Counted from the first letter of the stretch, positions 37,243 through 47,522 are shown. The stretch is DNA of 64,000 bases from CAWEBF01 sp963807235 (GCA_963807235.1 CAWEBF010000006.1:186001-250000), one strand, 5' to 3'. The notes: generated from the sequence alone by a model not told the origin. Numbers and translations are program-made.

Positions 37243-39189
37243 TCAGCTTCCGATCTCGCCGCCGTCGTCCTTCGTGATGACGATGACCGCCGAACGCGGC
37301 CGGCCACCCTCGGCGCCATCGGGCCAGGAGCTGTAGCGCTTCGGGTTCGCCGGGATCGTTGTGCCTGCGGCGCCTCGCCGGGATGCTGGATGCCGACGAA
37401 CATCGTCTGCTCGTCGGGCGTGACGAACACGCCGGTGATCTCGCAGACGTTCGGACCGACCAGGAACCGCCGGTCTCCGCGGTCGTGGGATCGGCGCACA
37501 GCATCTGGTTGTTGCCGAAGCCGGCATACGCTCCGGTATTGATGGTGCTGCCCGAGACATCGGTCTGAATCCACAGCCGGCCGCTCGGCGCGACGTAGAT
37601 GCCATCGGCGAGCCGTACTTGTCGCCGATGATCGTCGAGCCGTGCGCCGGGACCGGCGGGTCGCCGCACAGCGCGAAGATGTCCCAGCTCGAAGGACGGC
37701 TCGGTGAAGTCGTCGCGGTAGGACCAGCGGATGATGTGGCCGTAGGGTTGGGCGTGCGCGGGTTCATCGGCGTCGGTCGGCCGGCGAGCCCGGCGGTGCC
37801 GCGGCGGGTGTTGTTGGTCAGCGTGCCGATCGCCGTCAGCGATTCCGGGAACGTGTCGATCCACTCGGGGCGGTCCATCTTCGTCGCGCCCGCCAGCATC
37901 GGCCGCGCCGCGCGTGTTGATCAGGATGTCGTTCATCGACCAGCCGGCGAGCGCCGGGTTGTCGGGCGTCAGCGGCAGCCATTCGCCGTTGCCGTCGGCG
38001 CGGAACTTGGCGACGTAGAGGATGCCGTCGTCGAGCGGGTTGATGCCTGATGCCGTCGGGTCTCGCCACGGCAGGTTCGAGACGTAGCGGTAGATGTACT
38101 CGAACTGCTCGTCGTCGCCCATGTAGACGACGAGGCGGCCGTCGCGGGCCTCCTGGACCCATGCGCCCTCGTGCTTCATGCGCCCCAGCGCGGTGCGCTT
38201 GACGGGCGTGGACGTCCGGCTCGAACGGATCGATCTCGACGACCCAGCCGAATCGGTTGGGCCTCGTTCGGCTCGAGGTTGGCGTTGAACCGCGAGTCGG
38301 TGGTGTGCCACAGATACCGCCGCCGGCGCCTTGATCCCGTAGCGGCGTTCGAGCTCGGTCTGCGTCCCGTCTTGCGGAAGTAGCTGGTTGAAGTTCTCCT
38401 CGCAGGCCAGATAGGTGCCCCAGGGCGTGAACCCCATCGCGCAGTTGTTGAGCGTGCCGAGCACCAGTCGCCCGGTGGGATCGGCGCTGGTCTGCAGGCG
38501 CGGATCGCCGCGCCGGCCCGCCGATCGCGATCGGCGTCATGGCCGGTGACGCGGCGCGCGTACTGCGACGGCCGCACGACGCGCCACTCGCCGCCTTTGT
38601 GTCCCCAGCGGCGCGACGGCGCCCTTGTCGCGGCCGCGGCGGCCGCGACGTTTGCGACTCGATCACGAAACGCCGTGCGCGGTGAGCGACTTCTGCGTCT
38701 TCTGCGCGCCCAGTTGGCGGTGCCGTCCGGGAACAGCAGCACGTCGTCGGTGTACTCGTTGTTCTGAACCAGCAGGCCGTGCGCCGAGCCGTTGATTGGG
38801 AAGTAGACGACGCCGTCGTTGTGCATCCCCCACTGCCTGGCCTGATCGGCGGCGCTGTTGCCGGCGTTCTGGAGGAAGGCGGGTCCGTCCGACACCGGGT
38901 CGCCCCACGCGATCAGGACCTCGGCCGTGTAGCCATCCGGCAGGACCACCGTGTCCTCGGCTCGACGACCGGGATCCCGCTGAAGCCGAGCAACGGCAGG
39001 TTGTCGGGTTTTCGCGGACGCGGGCACGGCCTGTAGCAGCGCGCCGACGCTGCTCAACGAGGCCGCCGCCACGGTGCCGATCGTGCCGCCCAGAAATCCT
39101 CGTCTCGACAGACGAGCCTCGACTACCTGCTCGAAAGTCTCGTTGTCGGAGGTGTTGCGTCCAATGTCGTCGTCATCGATCTTTGCCAT
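37243..39189 (-). CDS. PhoX-family (DUF839) exported phosphatase-like protein (heavily frameshifted)
   Basis: PhoX-type protein of about 640 residues, expected to be a Ca/Fe-dependent periplasmic phosphatase. It begins MAKIDDDDIGRNTSDNETFE and has a twin-arginine signal (SRRGFLGGTIGTVAAASL). Family motifs appear in order in different frames: GMHNDGVVYFPINGSAHG, LNNCAMGFTPWGTYLACEEN, DGIYVAPSGRLWIQTDVSG, AGFGNNQMLCADP and VFVTPDEQTMFVGIQHPGE. At least eight frame changes occur, some in compensating pairs (around 39012 and 38955 a stretch reads KPDNLPLLGFSGIPVVEP in another frame). The conserved segments have not decayed between breaks, so base-calling error is likely, although this is the worst-hit gene. 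It is divergent from the CotH-like gene. Confidence 0.8.
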
Positions 39190-39346
39190 GCGCCATCCTT
39201 TGAGTGGAACGTGAGCTGAGCCGTGAAAGGATAGCGTCGGCGCGCGACAGCTGTGCGACGGCGGGAAAACATCTGTTTGACGCGTGTTGCCGCGCCCAAT
39301 CGTCGCCCGTTTCGGGACCATGCTCTAAACTCTCCCTGGGAACTGA

Positions 39347-41009
39347 ATGGCTCTGATGTCGAGCGCGAGTAAGACGTGGACTCTACGAGCGCGCCAGGCG
39401 GTGCTGGTCCTCGTCCTGCTTGCTTGCTCGTCGAGCCTGGAGTCCTCGCCGCCCGCCTTCGCGCTTTCGCGCTTCGGCGGGCAGGCTCCGCCCAGGCAAA
39501 TTCCCTGACGGTTCTCTTCAGCCCGAGCGCGGGAACCTTCGTCGGCAGCGAAACGGTCACCCTCAGTGTCCAGGCCAGGGCCGACATCCACTACACGCTC
39601 GACGGCTCGTTGCCGACCGTGATGTCGCCCATCTACCGGGGGCCCGTCACCCTCGACAAATCGACGCGCCTCCGGGCAGTCGCCATCGTGCCTGACGCGG
39701 CGCGTCAGGGACCCGTCGCCACGGAAATCTACCTGCGCGTGGACCCGGATACGCAGAACTTCACGAGCCACCTGCCAATCATCCTGATTCACACGTTCGA
39801 GTCGGGGACGCTGGATTCCTTTGGGACTGAACACGTCCCGGCGGCGCTCCAGGTGTTGGAGCCGAAGTCGGGCACCAGCCGCATCGTCGGCCGCGCCGCG
39901 CTCGATGCCCGCATCGGCATTCACGTGCGCGGCGCAGACTTCGCGCAACTTTCCGAAGAAGCAATACGCCATGGAGCTGCGCGCCGACGACGAGGATGCC
40001 GACAGCGATCGGCCGATGCTCGGGCTGCCGAGTCACTCCGAGTGGGTGTTGTCCGACCCCGTCTTCTACGATCGCGGCGCTGATCAGGAACGCGCTCGCC
40101 TTCGCGCTCAGCAACCGCATCGGGCGTTACGCGCCGCGCACGCGCTTCGCCGAAGTGTTCATGGTCGACGACGGCGGTGACGTGCGCGCCGGAAGCTTTC
40201 TCGGGTTCTTCACGCTGATCGAGAAGATCGAGCGTGATCCCCAGCGCGTGAACGTCAGCAGGCTCCCCACGTCGGCCGCAAGCCTGCCGGCGATCACCGG
40301 CGGGTTCATCCTGCGCATCGACAAGGGCGTGCCCGACTTCGACGCGGCGGGGAGGTGGCTCCAGTTCGTGTATCCGGACCCCGAGGACATGAGGTCTCCG
40401 GAGCGGAGACCGCAGCTCGACTTCATCCGCGCCTTCATCGACGGCTTCGGGCAGGCCGCGAGCGCCGCGAACTTCAGGCATCCTTCCACCGGCCAGCACT
40501 ACTCGGAGTTCATCGACGTCGATGCCTGGATCGATCACAACATCATCAACGCGCTGACCAAGAACGTCGACGGGCTGCGCTTCAGCGCGTACTTCCACAA
40601 GGAGCGCGGCGGTCGTCTGGCGGCGGGTCCGGTGTGGGATTTCGATCGCAGCCTGGGCACCCCGTACGACCCGCGCGCAACCGAGCCCGAGGAGTGGAAC
40701 CAGACGTGGAATGCGGCCGACTACTTCAACGAGGGATGGTGGCGGCTCCTGTTTCGCGATCCGGACTTCAGGTCACGATATCGGGCGCGCTTCAAGGCGC
40801 TGTTGAACGGGGAATTCTCGGCCGACAACCTCGACCGCATCGTCGATCGGATGGCCTCCGAGGTCGGTGACGCCGCGGATCGCAACTTCCGCCGCTGGAC
40901 GCAGTTCCCGCCGCGAGACAATTCCCACGCCGCTGAGATCGCGCTGCTGAAAGATTTCCTCCGCCGCCGCGTGGCCTGGATCAAGACCCAGTTGGACACG
41001 AATTTCTGA
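39347..41009 (+). CDS. CotH-kinase-like exported protein with chitobiase-type N-terminal domain (frameshifted)
   Basis: The ATG at 39347 opens a signal-like segment (AVLVLVLLACSSSLES) that may include a lipobox. In the next frame there is a chitobiase/beta-hexosaminidase C-terminal-like domain (FSPSAGTFVGSETVTLSV, IHYTLDGSLPT), then a CotH-type protein-kinase-like domain. The latter runs through GRYAPRTRFAEVFMVDDG, GFFTLIEKIERDP, DAWIDHNIINALTKNVDG and GPVWDFDRSLGTPYD, with the metal-binding Asp in WDFDRS. Frame breaks lie near 39480, 39965 and 40075. CotH proteins phosphorylate secreted proteins in spore formers; in Gram-negatives the role is unknown. The product is about 550 residues. Confidence 0.8.
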
Positions 41010-41091
41010 ACCGTCGCCCGGTCCGCCCATTGGGCACGTGTGCGATCCATGGGGAATCTTCGTTAGGGTAAGTAGGAGGCGAAGATTTTCC

Positions 41092-41421
41092 GTGCAAGTG
41101 CTCGAACACGTCTACCCGAACGTCGTAATCCTCGAACCCACGGAAAGGCTGACCGTGGAAACCGAAGCGGATCTGAAGGATGCCGTTCGCCGGCAGTTCG
41201 ATGCGGGACGGCGGCATCTGGTGCTGGATCTGGCGCGCGTGCCATATGTGGACAGCTGCGGCCTCGGCACGATGGTGCAGGCCTATGTGTCCGCCCAGCG
41301 CGCCGGCGGATCGGTGAAGCTCCTGAACGTGGCTCCGCGGGTTCGTCAACTGCTGACGATCACGCGTCTGCTGACAGTCTTCGGACTGTATCAGCCCGAA
41401 GCGCGAGCGGTGGGAGCGTAG
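41092..41421 (+). CDS. STAS-domain anti-sigma factor antagonist-like protein
   Basis: A 109-residue single STAS domain, like SpoIIAA/RsbV or the slr-type antagonists: VVILEPTERLTVETEADLKD, then HLVLDLARVPYVDSCGLGTM, where the Ser of VDSCGLG is the phosphorylatable site, then VKLLNVAPRVRQLLTITRL. I use the GTG at 41092, preceded by AGGAGG at 41074-41079 with a long 12-base spacing; the ATG-like start further upstream adds a poor basic leader. No partner kinase or anti-sigma factor is next to it. An ECF sigma factor follows convergently, but ECF factors are not usually controlled by STAS proteins. Confidence 0.85.
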   Translation: MQVLEHVYPNVVILEPTERLTVETEADLKDAVRRQFDAGRRHLVLDLARVPYVDSCGLGTMVQAYVSAQRAGGSVKLLNVAPRVRQLLTITRLLTVFGLYQPEARAVGA

Positions 41422-41466
41422 GCATCCCGCCGCTCCACATCAGGTCAAGGCAGGGCTTTCAGATCC

Positions 41467-42162
41467 TCAGGAAGCCGCTGACCGTTCGGCGGCGATATCG
41501 GACAGCACCCCGGCGACCACGCGGTCGCATCGCGGCCGCAGAAAACGAAACGCGTTCGAGGCCGCCGCGTCGGCGTGGTCCAGCAGCTCGCGGCGCAGTG
41601 CCGCGCGGGCCCGCGACAAGCGCGTCTTCACGACGTCCGGGCTGACGTCCAGGGCATCGGCCACTTCCTCGGTGCTCAAGCCTTCCACCTGACGGAGCAT
41701 GAACACTTCGCGCGCGCCGTCGGGCAGCCGATCGATCGCCGACTCGAGCAGCACGCCGAGTTCGCGGGAGAATGCCAACCGCTCGGGATCCTGCGTGGAA
41801 CCAGCCGGTGACACGACTCGGAGCAGGGCCGGCCCCTCCGGGTCGAGCCCAGAATCACGGCCGCGTTGCCGGAGACGCGACAACGACTCGTGCACCGCAA
41901 TCCGTATCAGCCAGGTGGCGAATCGCGCCCGGCCGTCGAACTGCCGCAAATGTGCGTAGGCGTTGACATACGCCTGCTGCATCACGTCCTCGGCCTCCGC
42001 CTCGTTGCGGAGAATCGCGCGCGCCGTGCGGTAGAGCTGCTGGTTGTGCCGGCGCATCAGCGCTTCGAACACCGCGGTGTGGCCGGTCAGGACCTCCGCG
42101 ACAATCTGCTCGTCGGATAGATCGGCCCAGCGGTCCAGCGCGGCCAGGGGGACAAGCGACAT
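41467..42162 (-). CDS. ECF-type RNA polymerase sigma factor
   Basis: A 231-residue sigma-70-family ECF factor. Region 2 is FEALMRRHNQQLYRTARAIL through VMQQAYVNAYAHLRQF and FATWLIRIAVHESLSRL; region 4 is AREVFMLRQVEGLSTEEVAD through VVKTRLSRARAALRREL. I choose the ATG at 42162, after GAGGAGG; the longer frame adds 35 residues with no homology-like character. No anti-sigma factor gene is adjacent. It is divergent from a di-heme cytochrome gene with about 90 bases between the starts, so it may control that gene. A short C-terminal Cys-containing tail (RPRCDRVVAGVL) follows region 4. Confidence 0.92.
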   Translation of the reverse strand: MSLVPLAALDRWADLSDEQIVAEVLTGHTAVFEALMRRHNQQLYRTARAILRNEAEAEDVMQQAYVNAYAHLRQFDGRARFATWLIRIAVHESLSRLRQRGRDSGLDPEGPALLRVVSPAGSTQDPERLAFSRELGVLLESAIDRLPDGAREVFMLRQVEGLSTEEVADALDVSPDVVKTRLSRARAALRRELLDHADAAASNAFRFLRPRCDRVVAGVLSDIAAERSAAS

Positions 42163-42252
42163 GTGAACCTCCTCCGTAGGGAACCGCAGGTGCAAACACG
42201 GGACCACGTCACCTTTTTCCTCTCCGCCACTCCAATAGGCATGGAGGGAATC

Positions 42253-43485
42253 ATGAAACCTGGACAAGGTCGCGCTTGGCCGTGGCGACGCGACTCATCA
42301 CCCTGGCGCGGTCGTGCGCTCCTGCTGACGGCCGCGGCGTTCCTTGCCGCCGCCATGACGGTGGTAGTCGTCGCTCAAACAACGGCAGCGGACGGCCGGC
42401 AGATCTTTCGCCACGACACCTTTGGGGACGAGCAGCTGTGGACCGACGTGCTTCGCATGCACGAGGTGGTGGCGACGCTGTCTCCGGCCACGGCCCTCAA
42501 AGTTGGACTCAAGGTGGATGTCGAGGCGCTGCCGCAGAACGTCATCAACGACCTTCGTGCCTCGCGGGTCAACCTCGACGATCCCGCCGTGACGATGCTC
42601 TTGTTGCGCCAGAACGCCGTAGTGGGCGTAAAAGGCGGCTTCAGCCGGTCCGGTCAGCTCGAGAGCATCGGCGTGACGTGTGCGTTGTGTCACTCCACGG
42701 TCGACGACTCGCTGACCAAGGGTATCGGCCGGCGGCTCGACGGCTGGGCTGCCACCGACTTGAACGTCGGCGCCATCGTGGCGCTGTCGCCGGCGCTCGA
42801 CAGCGCAACCAAGGCCGAGTTCAACAAGTGGGGGCCCGGCAAGTACGACCCGCGTCATCATGCCTTCGATGGTGACCGCATCGTGCCGCTCAACAGCCCG
42901 TCGCTGCCCGTAGTGATTCCAGCGATCTATGGCCTGCGGGGGGTGGACTTCGAGACCTACACCGCCGACGGGCCGATCTCCTACTGGAACCGCTATGTCG
43001 GGGTCAGCCAGATGGGCGGGCAGGGCACGTTCGTCGATCAGCGTATCCACCTGGCGATTCAGCAGTCGCCCGACCTGGTCGCGCCGAAGCTGCCGGCCCT
43101 GTTCGACTACCAAATGAGCCTGCGCACGCCGTCGCCGCGGCAGGGCAGCTTCGATCCGTCTGGGGCCGGTCGCGGGCGGGGAATCTTCAACCGGGAGTGT
43201 GCGAGCTGCCACCGGCCGCCAAACTTTACCGATGTAGGCGGGCGATCGGAGCCGGTCCTGCACGCGCCGGTCGAGACCGGGATGGAGCCGGTCTACGCGT
43301 CGCGATCGGCGACCGGGCAGTATCGGACGACGCCGCTGCGGGCCCTGTGGCAGCACCCGCCCTACTTTCACGACGGCAGCGCCCGCGATCTTCCGGCGGT
43401 CGTCGACCACTACGACCGTGTCCTGCGATTGAACCTCTCGGCAAGCCAGAAGGCCGACCTGGTCCAATTCCTCAGATCGTTGTAG
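42253..43485 (+). CDS. Exported di-heme cytochrome c protein
   Basis: A 410-residue protein with a signal/anchor (ALLLTAAAFLAAAMTVVVVAQ) and two heme motifs, CALCH near residue 136 and CASCH near residue 315. The second half resembles the cytochrome-peroxidase/MauG or di-heme peroxidase-like group (GIFNRECASCHRPPNFTD, LRALWQHPPYFHDGSARDLP), where the HDG segment near the end is conserved. The function could be a peroxidase or an electron carrier. The start at 42253 has GGAGGG eight bases upstream. The divergent ECF sigma factor suggests a common control region of about 90 bases; I cannot see a clear ECF promoter motif by eye. Confidence 0.88.
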   Translation: MKPGQGRAWPWRRDSSPWRGRALLLTAAAFLAAAMTVVVVAQTTAADGRQIFRHDTFGDEQLWTDVLRMHEVVATLSPATALKVGLKVDVEALPQNVINDLRASRVNLDDPAVTMLLLRQNAVVGVKGGFSRSGQLESIGVTCALCHSTVDDSLTKGIGRRLDGWAATDLNVGAIVALSPALDSATKAEFNKWGPGKYDPRHHAFDGDRIVPLNSPSLPVVIPAIYGLRGVDFETYTADGPISYWNRYVGVSQMGGQGTFVDQRIHLAIQQSPDLVAPKLPALFDYQMSLRTPSPRQGSFDPSGAGRGRGIFNRECASCHRPPNFTDVGGRSEPVLHAPVETGMEPVYASRSATGQYRTTPLRALWQHPPYFHDGSARDLPAVVDHYDRVLRLNLSASQKADLVQFLRSL

Positions 43486-43504
43486 GGTCCACCGCCCCCA
43501 CGCC

Positions 43505-43532
43505 GGCCGCGGCCAGCATCAAGGCCGCGGTC
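43505..43532. terminator. GC-rich hairpin between convergent genes
   Basis: CCGCGGCC (43507-43514) pairs with GGCCGCGG (43523-43530) around an eight-base loop, with a G-C and a G-T pair extending the base. It lies after the di-heme cytochrome stop and touches the stop of the convergent gene. There is no T-run. Confidence 0.5.
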
Positions 43533-43878
43533 ACCGCAGCCGCTCAAACGTAACGGTCCGGGCCGAGAGATTGGGTGTTGCCGTCCGCCCCGCGCCCGTC
43601 CACGCTTCAGAATACGAGCTCGCGCTGGCCGCGATGCTTGCCCACCAGTCTCGCTCGGTGCGCGCAGGCGCCGGCAGCGCAAATCCCAGCAGCAGCTCGA
43701 TTTGGTCGAATGTGAGCACGACGCTCGAGGCGTAGCGATGGTCCAGATATGTGTGGAGCGACTGGTATTCCGCGGGAACACGCCGCGTGCGCGGCTCTCT
43801 CGGGAAGACGGCGGCAGGAAGTTCTGCAGCCGGCTTCACATGGCGCCACCACGTCCGAATCGGTTGGAACAGGGTCAT
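43531..43878 (-). CDS. Small DUF7662-like protein
   Basis: A 115-residue protein. The segment YQSLHTYLDHRYASSVVLTF, then IELLLGFALPAPARTERDWW, then SEAWTGAGRTATPNLSARTV, follows the order typical of a small domain (DUF7662-like) widespread in bacteria: a short YxxLxxYL start, a strand-helix IExxLGxxLP(x)xAR, WW, AW, and a final VTF strand. No function is known. The first 35 residues are basic and may be an over-extended start, but no better in-frame start codon exists. Its stop abuts the hairpin at 43505-43532. Confidence 0.6.
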   Translation of the reverse strand: MTLFQPIRTWWRHVKPAAELPAAVFPREPRTRRVPAEYQSLHTYLDHRYASSVVLTFDQIELLLGFALPAPARTERDWWASIAASASSYSEAWTGAGRTATPNLSARTVTFERLR

Positions 43879-44082
43879 CTAGCCCGTGATCTCGAGTTGA
43901 AGTTCATACAAAGGGTGGGCGTTTCGGAGGAGAATTAGGCCACGATCGTGGCAGTACCTCACGCCACGCTACCCCAGCCCAGGTACGTCCGGCTGTCCCC
44001 GATTGAACAGCCGCGCCAGGCGCGACCGGCGTACGCTTCAACCTCTGCCTTGTGAGGTCTCGACTCCGTCAGTGCTCAAATC

Positions 44083-44259
44083 ATGAAAACCAGATCAGAC
44101 GAGACACTTGTGCAGGACCTGCGCGAGCTGATCGCCGCATTGGACCTCCGGGTGCCGCGCCCCGAGCGCGTCGGAGAGCCCGGCATTGCCTCCGCCGCCC
44201 AGGCGTTGAGGCGCGAGGCGTTGAAGCGCATCGCCGAGCTCGAACGATCAGCTGATTGA
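44083..44259 (+). CDS. Very small helical protein of unknown function (58 aa)
   Basis: ATG at 44083 to TGA at 44257-44259 encodes 58 residues: a helix (DETLVQDLRELIAALDLRV), a turn with PRPERVGEPGIA, and a second helix (AAQALRREALKRIAEL). The pattern L..LIAALDxRVPRxERxGE.xIAxxAxxLRxxAL is repeated in short soil-bacterial proteins. The ribosome-binding site is not strong. It lies 21 bases before the 3' end of the convergent large cytochrome gene. Confidence 0.55.
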   Translation: MKTRSDETLVQDLRELIAALDLRVPRPERVGEPGIASAAQALRREALKRIAELERSAD

Positions 44260-44280
44260 CGTCTACGGCTTGCGATCGGC

Positions 44281-46479
44281 TCACTTTGCGAGCGGGTCGG
44301 GTCGAAGCTGGAAGTGCACGGCCTTGCTGGTCTGGCCTTTGCCGCCTTCGTAGTGCCACGGGGTGTAGGCGCCATAGTTCGCCCACAGCCCTTTGCCTTT
44401 CCAGCCCGCCTTCGGATCGTCGATCCGGCCGTCCACGCCGCGGTGGTAGAACCCAATCGGATACGGCACGCGCATCACGACGAACTTCCCCTCGGAGAAG
44501 GCGATCAGCGCATCGGAGTACGAGCCCGTGGCGAAGGGCACGTTCTTGCCCAGCCCGAGCGTGTCGAACTGGTCCACCCAGTTGTAATAGAGCATGTCGC
44601 TGTTGCTCTCGTCGGTCACGCCCTTGAATTTCGGCCCGGGCGTCACGTGCAGCGTCCAGCCTTCGACGCAGTGCTGTCCTGTCGCCGCCGGTCCGTTCAA
44701 GGGACCCTTGCACTTGCGCCGGTCGAAGCTGGCCAGATGTCCGCTGCCAGCCAACGCGGTCCAGACGACGCCGTTTCGATCGATGTCGATCCCGCGCGGG
44801 GTATACCCATTGATCGGCGACTTCGCGTTGTTGAACGGGGGCTCGTAGTATTCCGTCAGCGTGGTCTGCGGCGGGTTGGAGCCCAGCACGGTCCGAGTGA
44901 TGGCTCCGGGGGGGCCGTTCAGATTTCCCTCGGAGAGATAAATCGCGCCCGGAAACGACTGCCAGACCGACCCATCCACCGGGGAGACGATGACACCGTA
45001 GCTTCCACCCTGGAATCGCCTGTCCTTGGTGGGATCGGTCGGTTGATTCGGCTCCACGTACGCATCCCGTTTGCCGTTGCCGTTGGTGTCGATCACGTAG
45101 GGAGCCCAACCCTGCGCCTTCTGTTCATCCTTCGTCTGGTCGAACAGCTTCGTGTTGAACCAGGCCACCACCGGGCCGCTCCCACTGAAATACAGCGTGT
45201 GATTGGCGTCCTCGGCAAACTGCAGGTGATGCGTGCCGAAGCAGGTGTCGATCATCGTCACCTGCTTGGTCTTCGGATCCATCACGGACAGATGGCGGCC
45301 GCTGGTGTTGATAGGAAAGTTCTGGGCGGATGGGTGGCTCGATCCCTGTTTGCACCACGCCGGATTGGCGGTCCCACGAATCGCATGCGTGAGCCAGACC
45401 CGTCCCGTGTGATCAAGCATCGGGTTGTGCAGGCTGGCCTGGCCCGACCAGATGACGTCGTCACCCCAGTAGGGTGACGGCTCCATGTTCTTCTGCGGGT
45501 TGGTGTACTCCGTGTCCTTGTCGCGAATCGGCACAGTGACACCCGCTGCCGCGTTGCGCTTCGGGTCGAGGATGTTCACATCGGGCGCGCTGAACCTCGA
45601 AATGCTGTAGACGGGACCGTTGGGGTTGACGGTGGGATTGCGCTTGTCGGTCGAAATCGTGTCGTGGACAAACCCCCGGTCGTTGGACCAGTCCCACATG
45701 CTCACGACCACGTTGCGTTCCAAGCCCTGCGGCCGCGGCGGCGCCTCCGGCACTTCGCCCGCCGCGATGCGATCGGTCCAGTCCGCATACATGGCCATCC
45801 CTCGCGGGCCGAACCCCGCGAGCATGGCGGACATGCCGGTGCCCATCTGCCCCGACTTCACGCGCCGTTCCCACGCTGCCACCGAGGAATGGAACGTACC
45901 GAGACCCTTTGGGATCTCCCGCGTGGCCTTGGTGCCGATCGTGTGGCACGCGCCGCAGCGCATCTGGTTGAGCCAATCGGCCTGGCTCTTCATTCGATCC
46001 GAGATGCCGTTGCCCTTGGGGCCCGTGCCGGGGAACTCGCTCTTGTCCGGCACCTTGGCCAGCGAATACCAGTAGCTGGGCGGATAGTATTCCGCCGCCG
46101 CGCGCGCGTTGGGCGCGGCCACAGCATTCAGGTTCAGAATCCTGCCGGGGGCCGCCTGTACCTTCGGCGAATCGACCAGCCCGTAGCCGCGCACCCACAC
46201 GTTGTAGGTCGCTTTCGAAAGATCTGGCACCAGGTAGCGCCCCCGATCGTCGGTGACCACGATCCTGGCGAACTTGGTGGGCAGGTCAGTGGTTTCCGCG
46301 ATCACCCAGACGCCTGCTTCCGGCCCGCGTGAGCCGCTCACAACACCGCCAAGGTCGTCGTTGTCGATTCGGACCGCTTCGCCCGGGAGTTGGAAGGCAC
46401 TGATTCCGACCAGCGAGGCGAGCAAGAAGACCGACAGGCCAACGACCGCCATGCCCTGAGGCAACGCTCTTTTCCTCAT
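44281..46479 (-). CDS. Exported carboxypeptidase-regulatory/cytochrome c/propeller protein
   Basis: A 732-residue protein with a signal peptide (MAVVGLSVFLLASLVGISAF). Residues about 40-110 form a carboxypeptidase-regulatory-like beta domain (GGVVSGSRGPEAGVWVIAET, VVTDDRGRYLVPDL). A mono-heme site (MRCGACHTIG) follows near residue 170. The remaining 500 residues are a beta-propeller-like domain with repeated strand patterns (GIDIDRNGVVWTALAGSGHL, GVIVSPVDGSVWQSFPGAIY) and several Cys that could form disulfides (TCFGT, RRKCKG, HCVEG). This combination is common in acidobacteria, probably as an electron-transferring dehydrogenase-like enzyme; the substrate is unknown. The start at 46479 begins the signal peptide; the longer frame adds 31 residues. 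Confidence 0.82.
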   Translation of the reverse strand: MRKRALPQGMAVVGLSVFLLASLVGISAFQLPGEAVRIDNDDLGGVVSGSRGPEAGVWVIAETTDLPTKFARIVVTDDRGRYLVPDLSKATYNVWVRGYGLVDSPKVQAAPGRILNLNAVAAPNARAAAEYYPPSYWYSLAKVPDKSEFPGTGPKGNGISDRMKSQADWLNQMRCGACHTIGTKATREIPKGLGTFHSSVAAWERRVKSGQMGTGMSAMLAGFGPRGMAMYADWTDRIAAGEVPEAPPRPQGLERNVVVSMWDWSNDRGFVHDTISTDKRNPTVNPNGPVYSISRFSAPDVNILDPKRNAAAGVTVPIRDKDTEYTNPQKNMEPSPYWGDDVIWSGQASLHNPMLDHTGRVWLTHAIRGTANPAWCKQGSSHPSAQNFPINTSGRHLSVMDPKTKQVTMIDTCFGTHHLQFAEDANHTLYFSGSGPVVAWFNTKLFDQTKDEQKAQGWAPYVIDTNGNGKRDAYVEPNQPTDPTKDRRFQGGSYGVIVSPVDGSVWQSFPGAIYLSEGNLNGPPGAITRTVLGSNPPQTTLTEYYEPPFNNAKSPINGYTPRGIDIDRNGVVWTALAGSGHLASFDRRKCKGPLNGPAATGQHCVEGWTLHVTPGPKFKGVTDESNSDMLYYNWVDQFDTLGLGKNVPFATGSYSDALIAFSEGKFVVMRVPYPIGFYHRGVDGRIDDPKAGWKGKGLWANYGAYTPWHYEGGKGQTSKAVHFQLRPDPLAK

Positions 46480-46608
46480 AACTGTCCGACCTCCTGCCAA
46501 AAGCTGTCCGACGATACATCGGAAACAGGGATTGTCAACGAGCAACAGCGCGACAGCTCTGCTTGACTCCACCCAGGCACGGGTCGATGCTACCGACCGG
46601 AAGGGCCC

Positions 46609-47522
46609 ATGAAACCGGTGTCAGCCATCGTCTCCGCCGTTGTGGTCATCGGCTTCGCGCTGTCTGCAATAGAGAGTGCGGCGCAGACATCCGACGCGCC
46701 CCGTTGCGGCGCCGGCGTCCACGAATCCGAGGCTCTTGGTGTCGTGGGTTTCCCCAGGATCAGATCTTCTGCCCGACCGTCGCGGATCCCAAGGAAGCAC
46801 GTTCGTTCGTGAGCCTGCTGCGCGGCACGTTCCGATCGCTCGATGATCCGTCGGGCAAAGGCACCACGATTGTGTCAGTCGGGCTGGGCGACAGTTTTGG
46901 CCTGGTTCGCTGGGGCGGACCGTCACCGAACGAAGGAGTGCAGCTCGATGTGGTGGGCAGCATCTTCGCCCAATTCGACCTCGGCGCGGTGTCCAACGAT
47001 CTGATCAATGCGGATTACCTCATCGGCCTGCCCCTGACGTTTCGGCGAAGTGGCTTCAGCACGCGCATACGGCTCTACCACCAAAGCTCGCACCTTGGAG
47101 ACGAATACCTGCTCCGCAGCGAAGATATCGAACGCGAGAATCTCTCGTTCGAGTCGGTCGAATTGCTGGCGTCCCAGGAGGTCGGGCCCGTGCGCTTATA
47201 CGCGGGCGGCGAGCTGATTTTTCGACGTGAGCCGGACACACTGCCGTCGAAGCTGTTCCACGGAGGCGTGGAATTTCGCAGCGGCCGCGCAGGCCCGGCT
47301 CAGTTCGTGGCGGGCGTGGATGTCAAGAGCACGACGCTTCATGACTGGTCGCCGGCAATCAGCGGGCGCCTGGGCCTGGAACTCGCACGCCGCGGGGCAG
47401 GCGACCACCCCGCGCGGCTCGTCACGTTGATGCTGGAACTCTACGAAGGCCCCTCACCGTACGGACAATTCTTCCAGGACGACATTTCCTACATCGGGGT
47501 CGGTCTCCATTTTGGGCTGTGA
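46609..47522 (+). CDS. DUF1207-family outer-membrane protein (frameshifted)
   Basis: A protein of about 304 residues. The ATG at 46609 opens a signal peptide (AIVSAVVVIGFALSAIESAAQ) in one frame; after GVVGFP near 46752 the frame changes to QDQIFCPTVADPKEARSFVS, the expected DUF1207 core. It then runs through SVGLGDSFGLVRW, FRRSGFSTRIRLYHQSSHLG, LYAGGELIFRREPDTLPSKL and YIGVGLHFGL, ending in aromatic/aliphatic residues as an outer-membrane barrel does. One base near 46752 appears missing or extra. The 3' end overlaps the next gene by 11 bases. The function of DUF1207 is unknown. Confidence 0.82.

Noticed and set aside
36359..38464. A 701-residue minus-strand frame that covers the small membrane protein gene
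   Set aside because: It contains PhoX pieces only in part, and the other part is antisense to the 36377-36877 gene.
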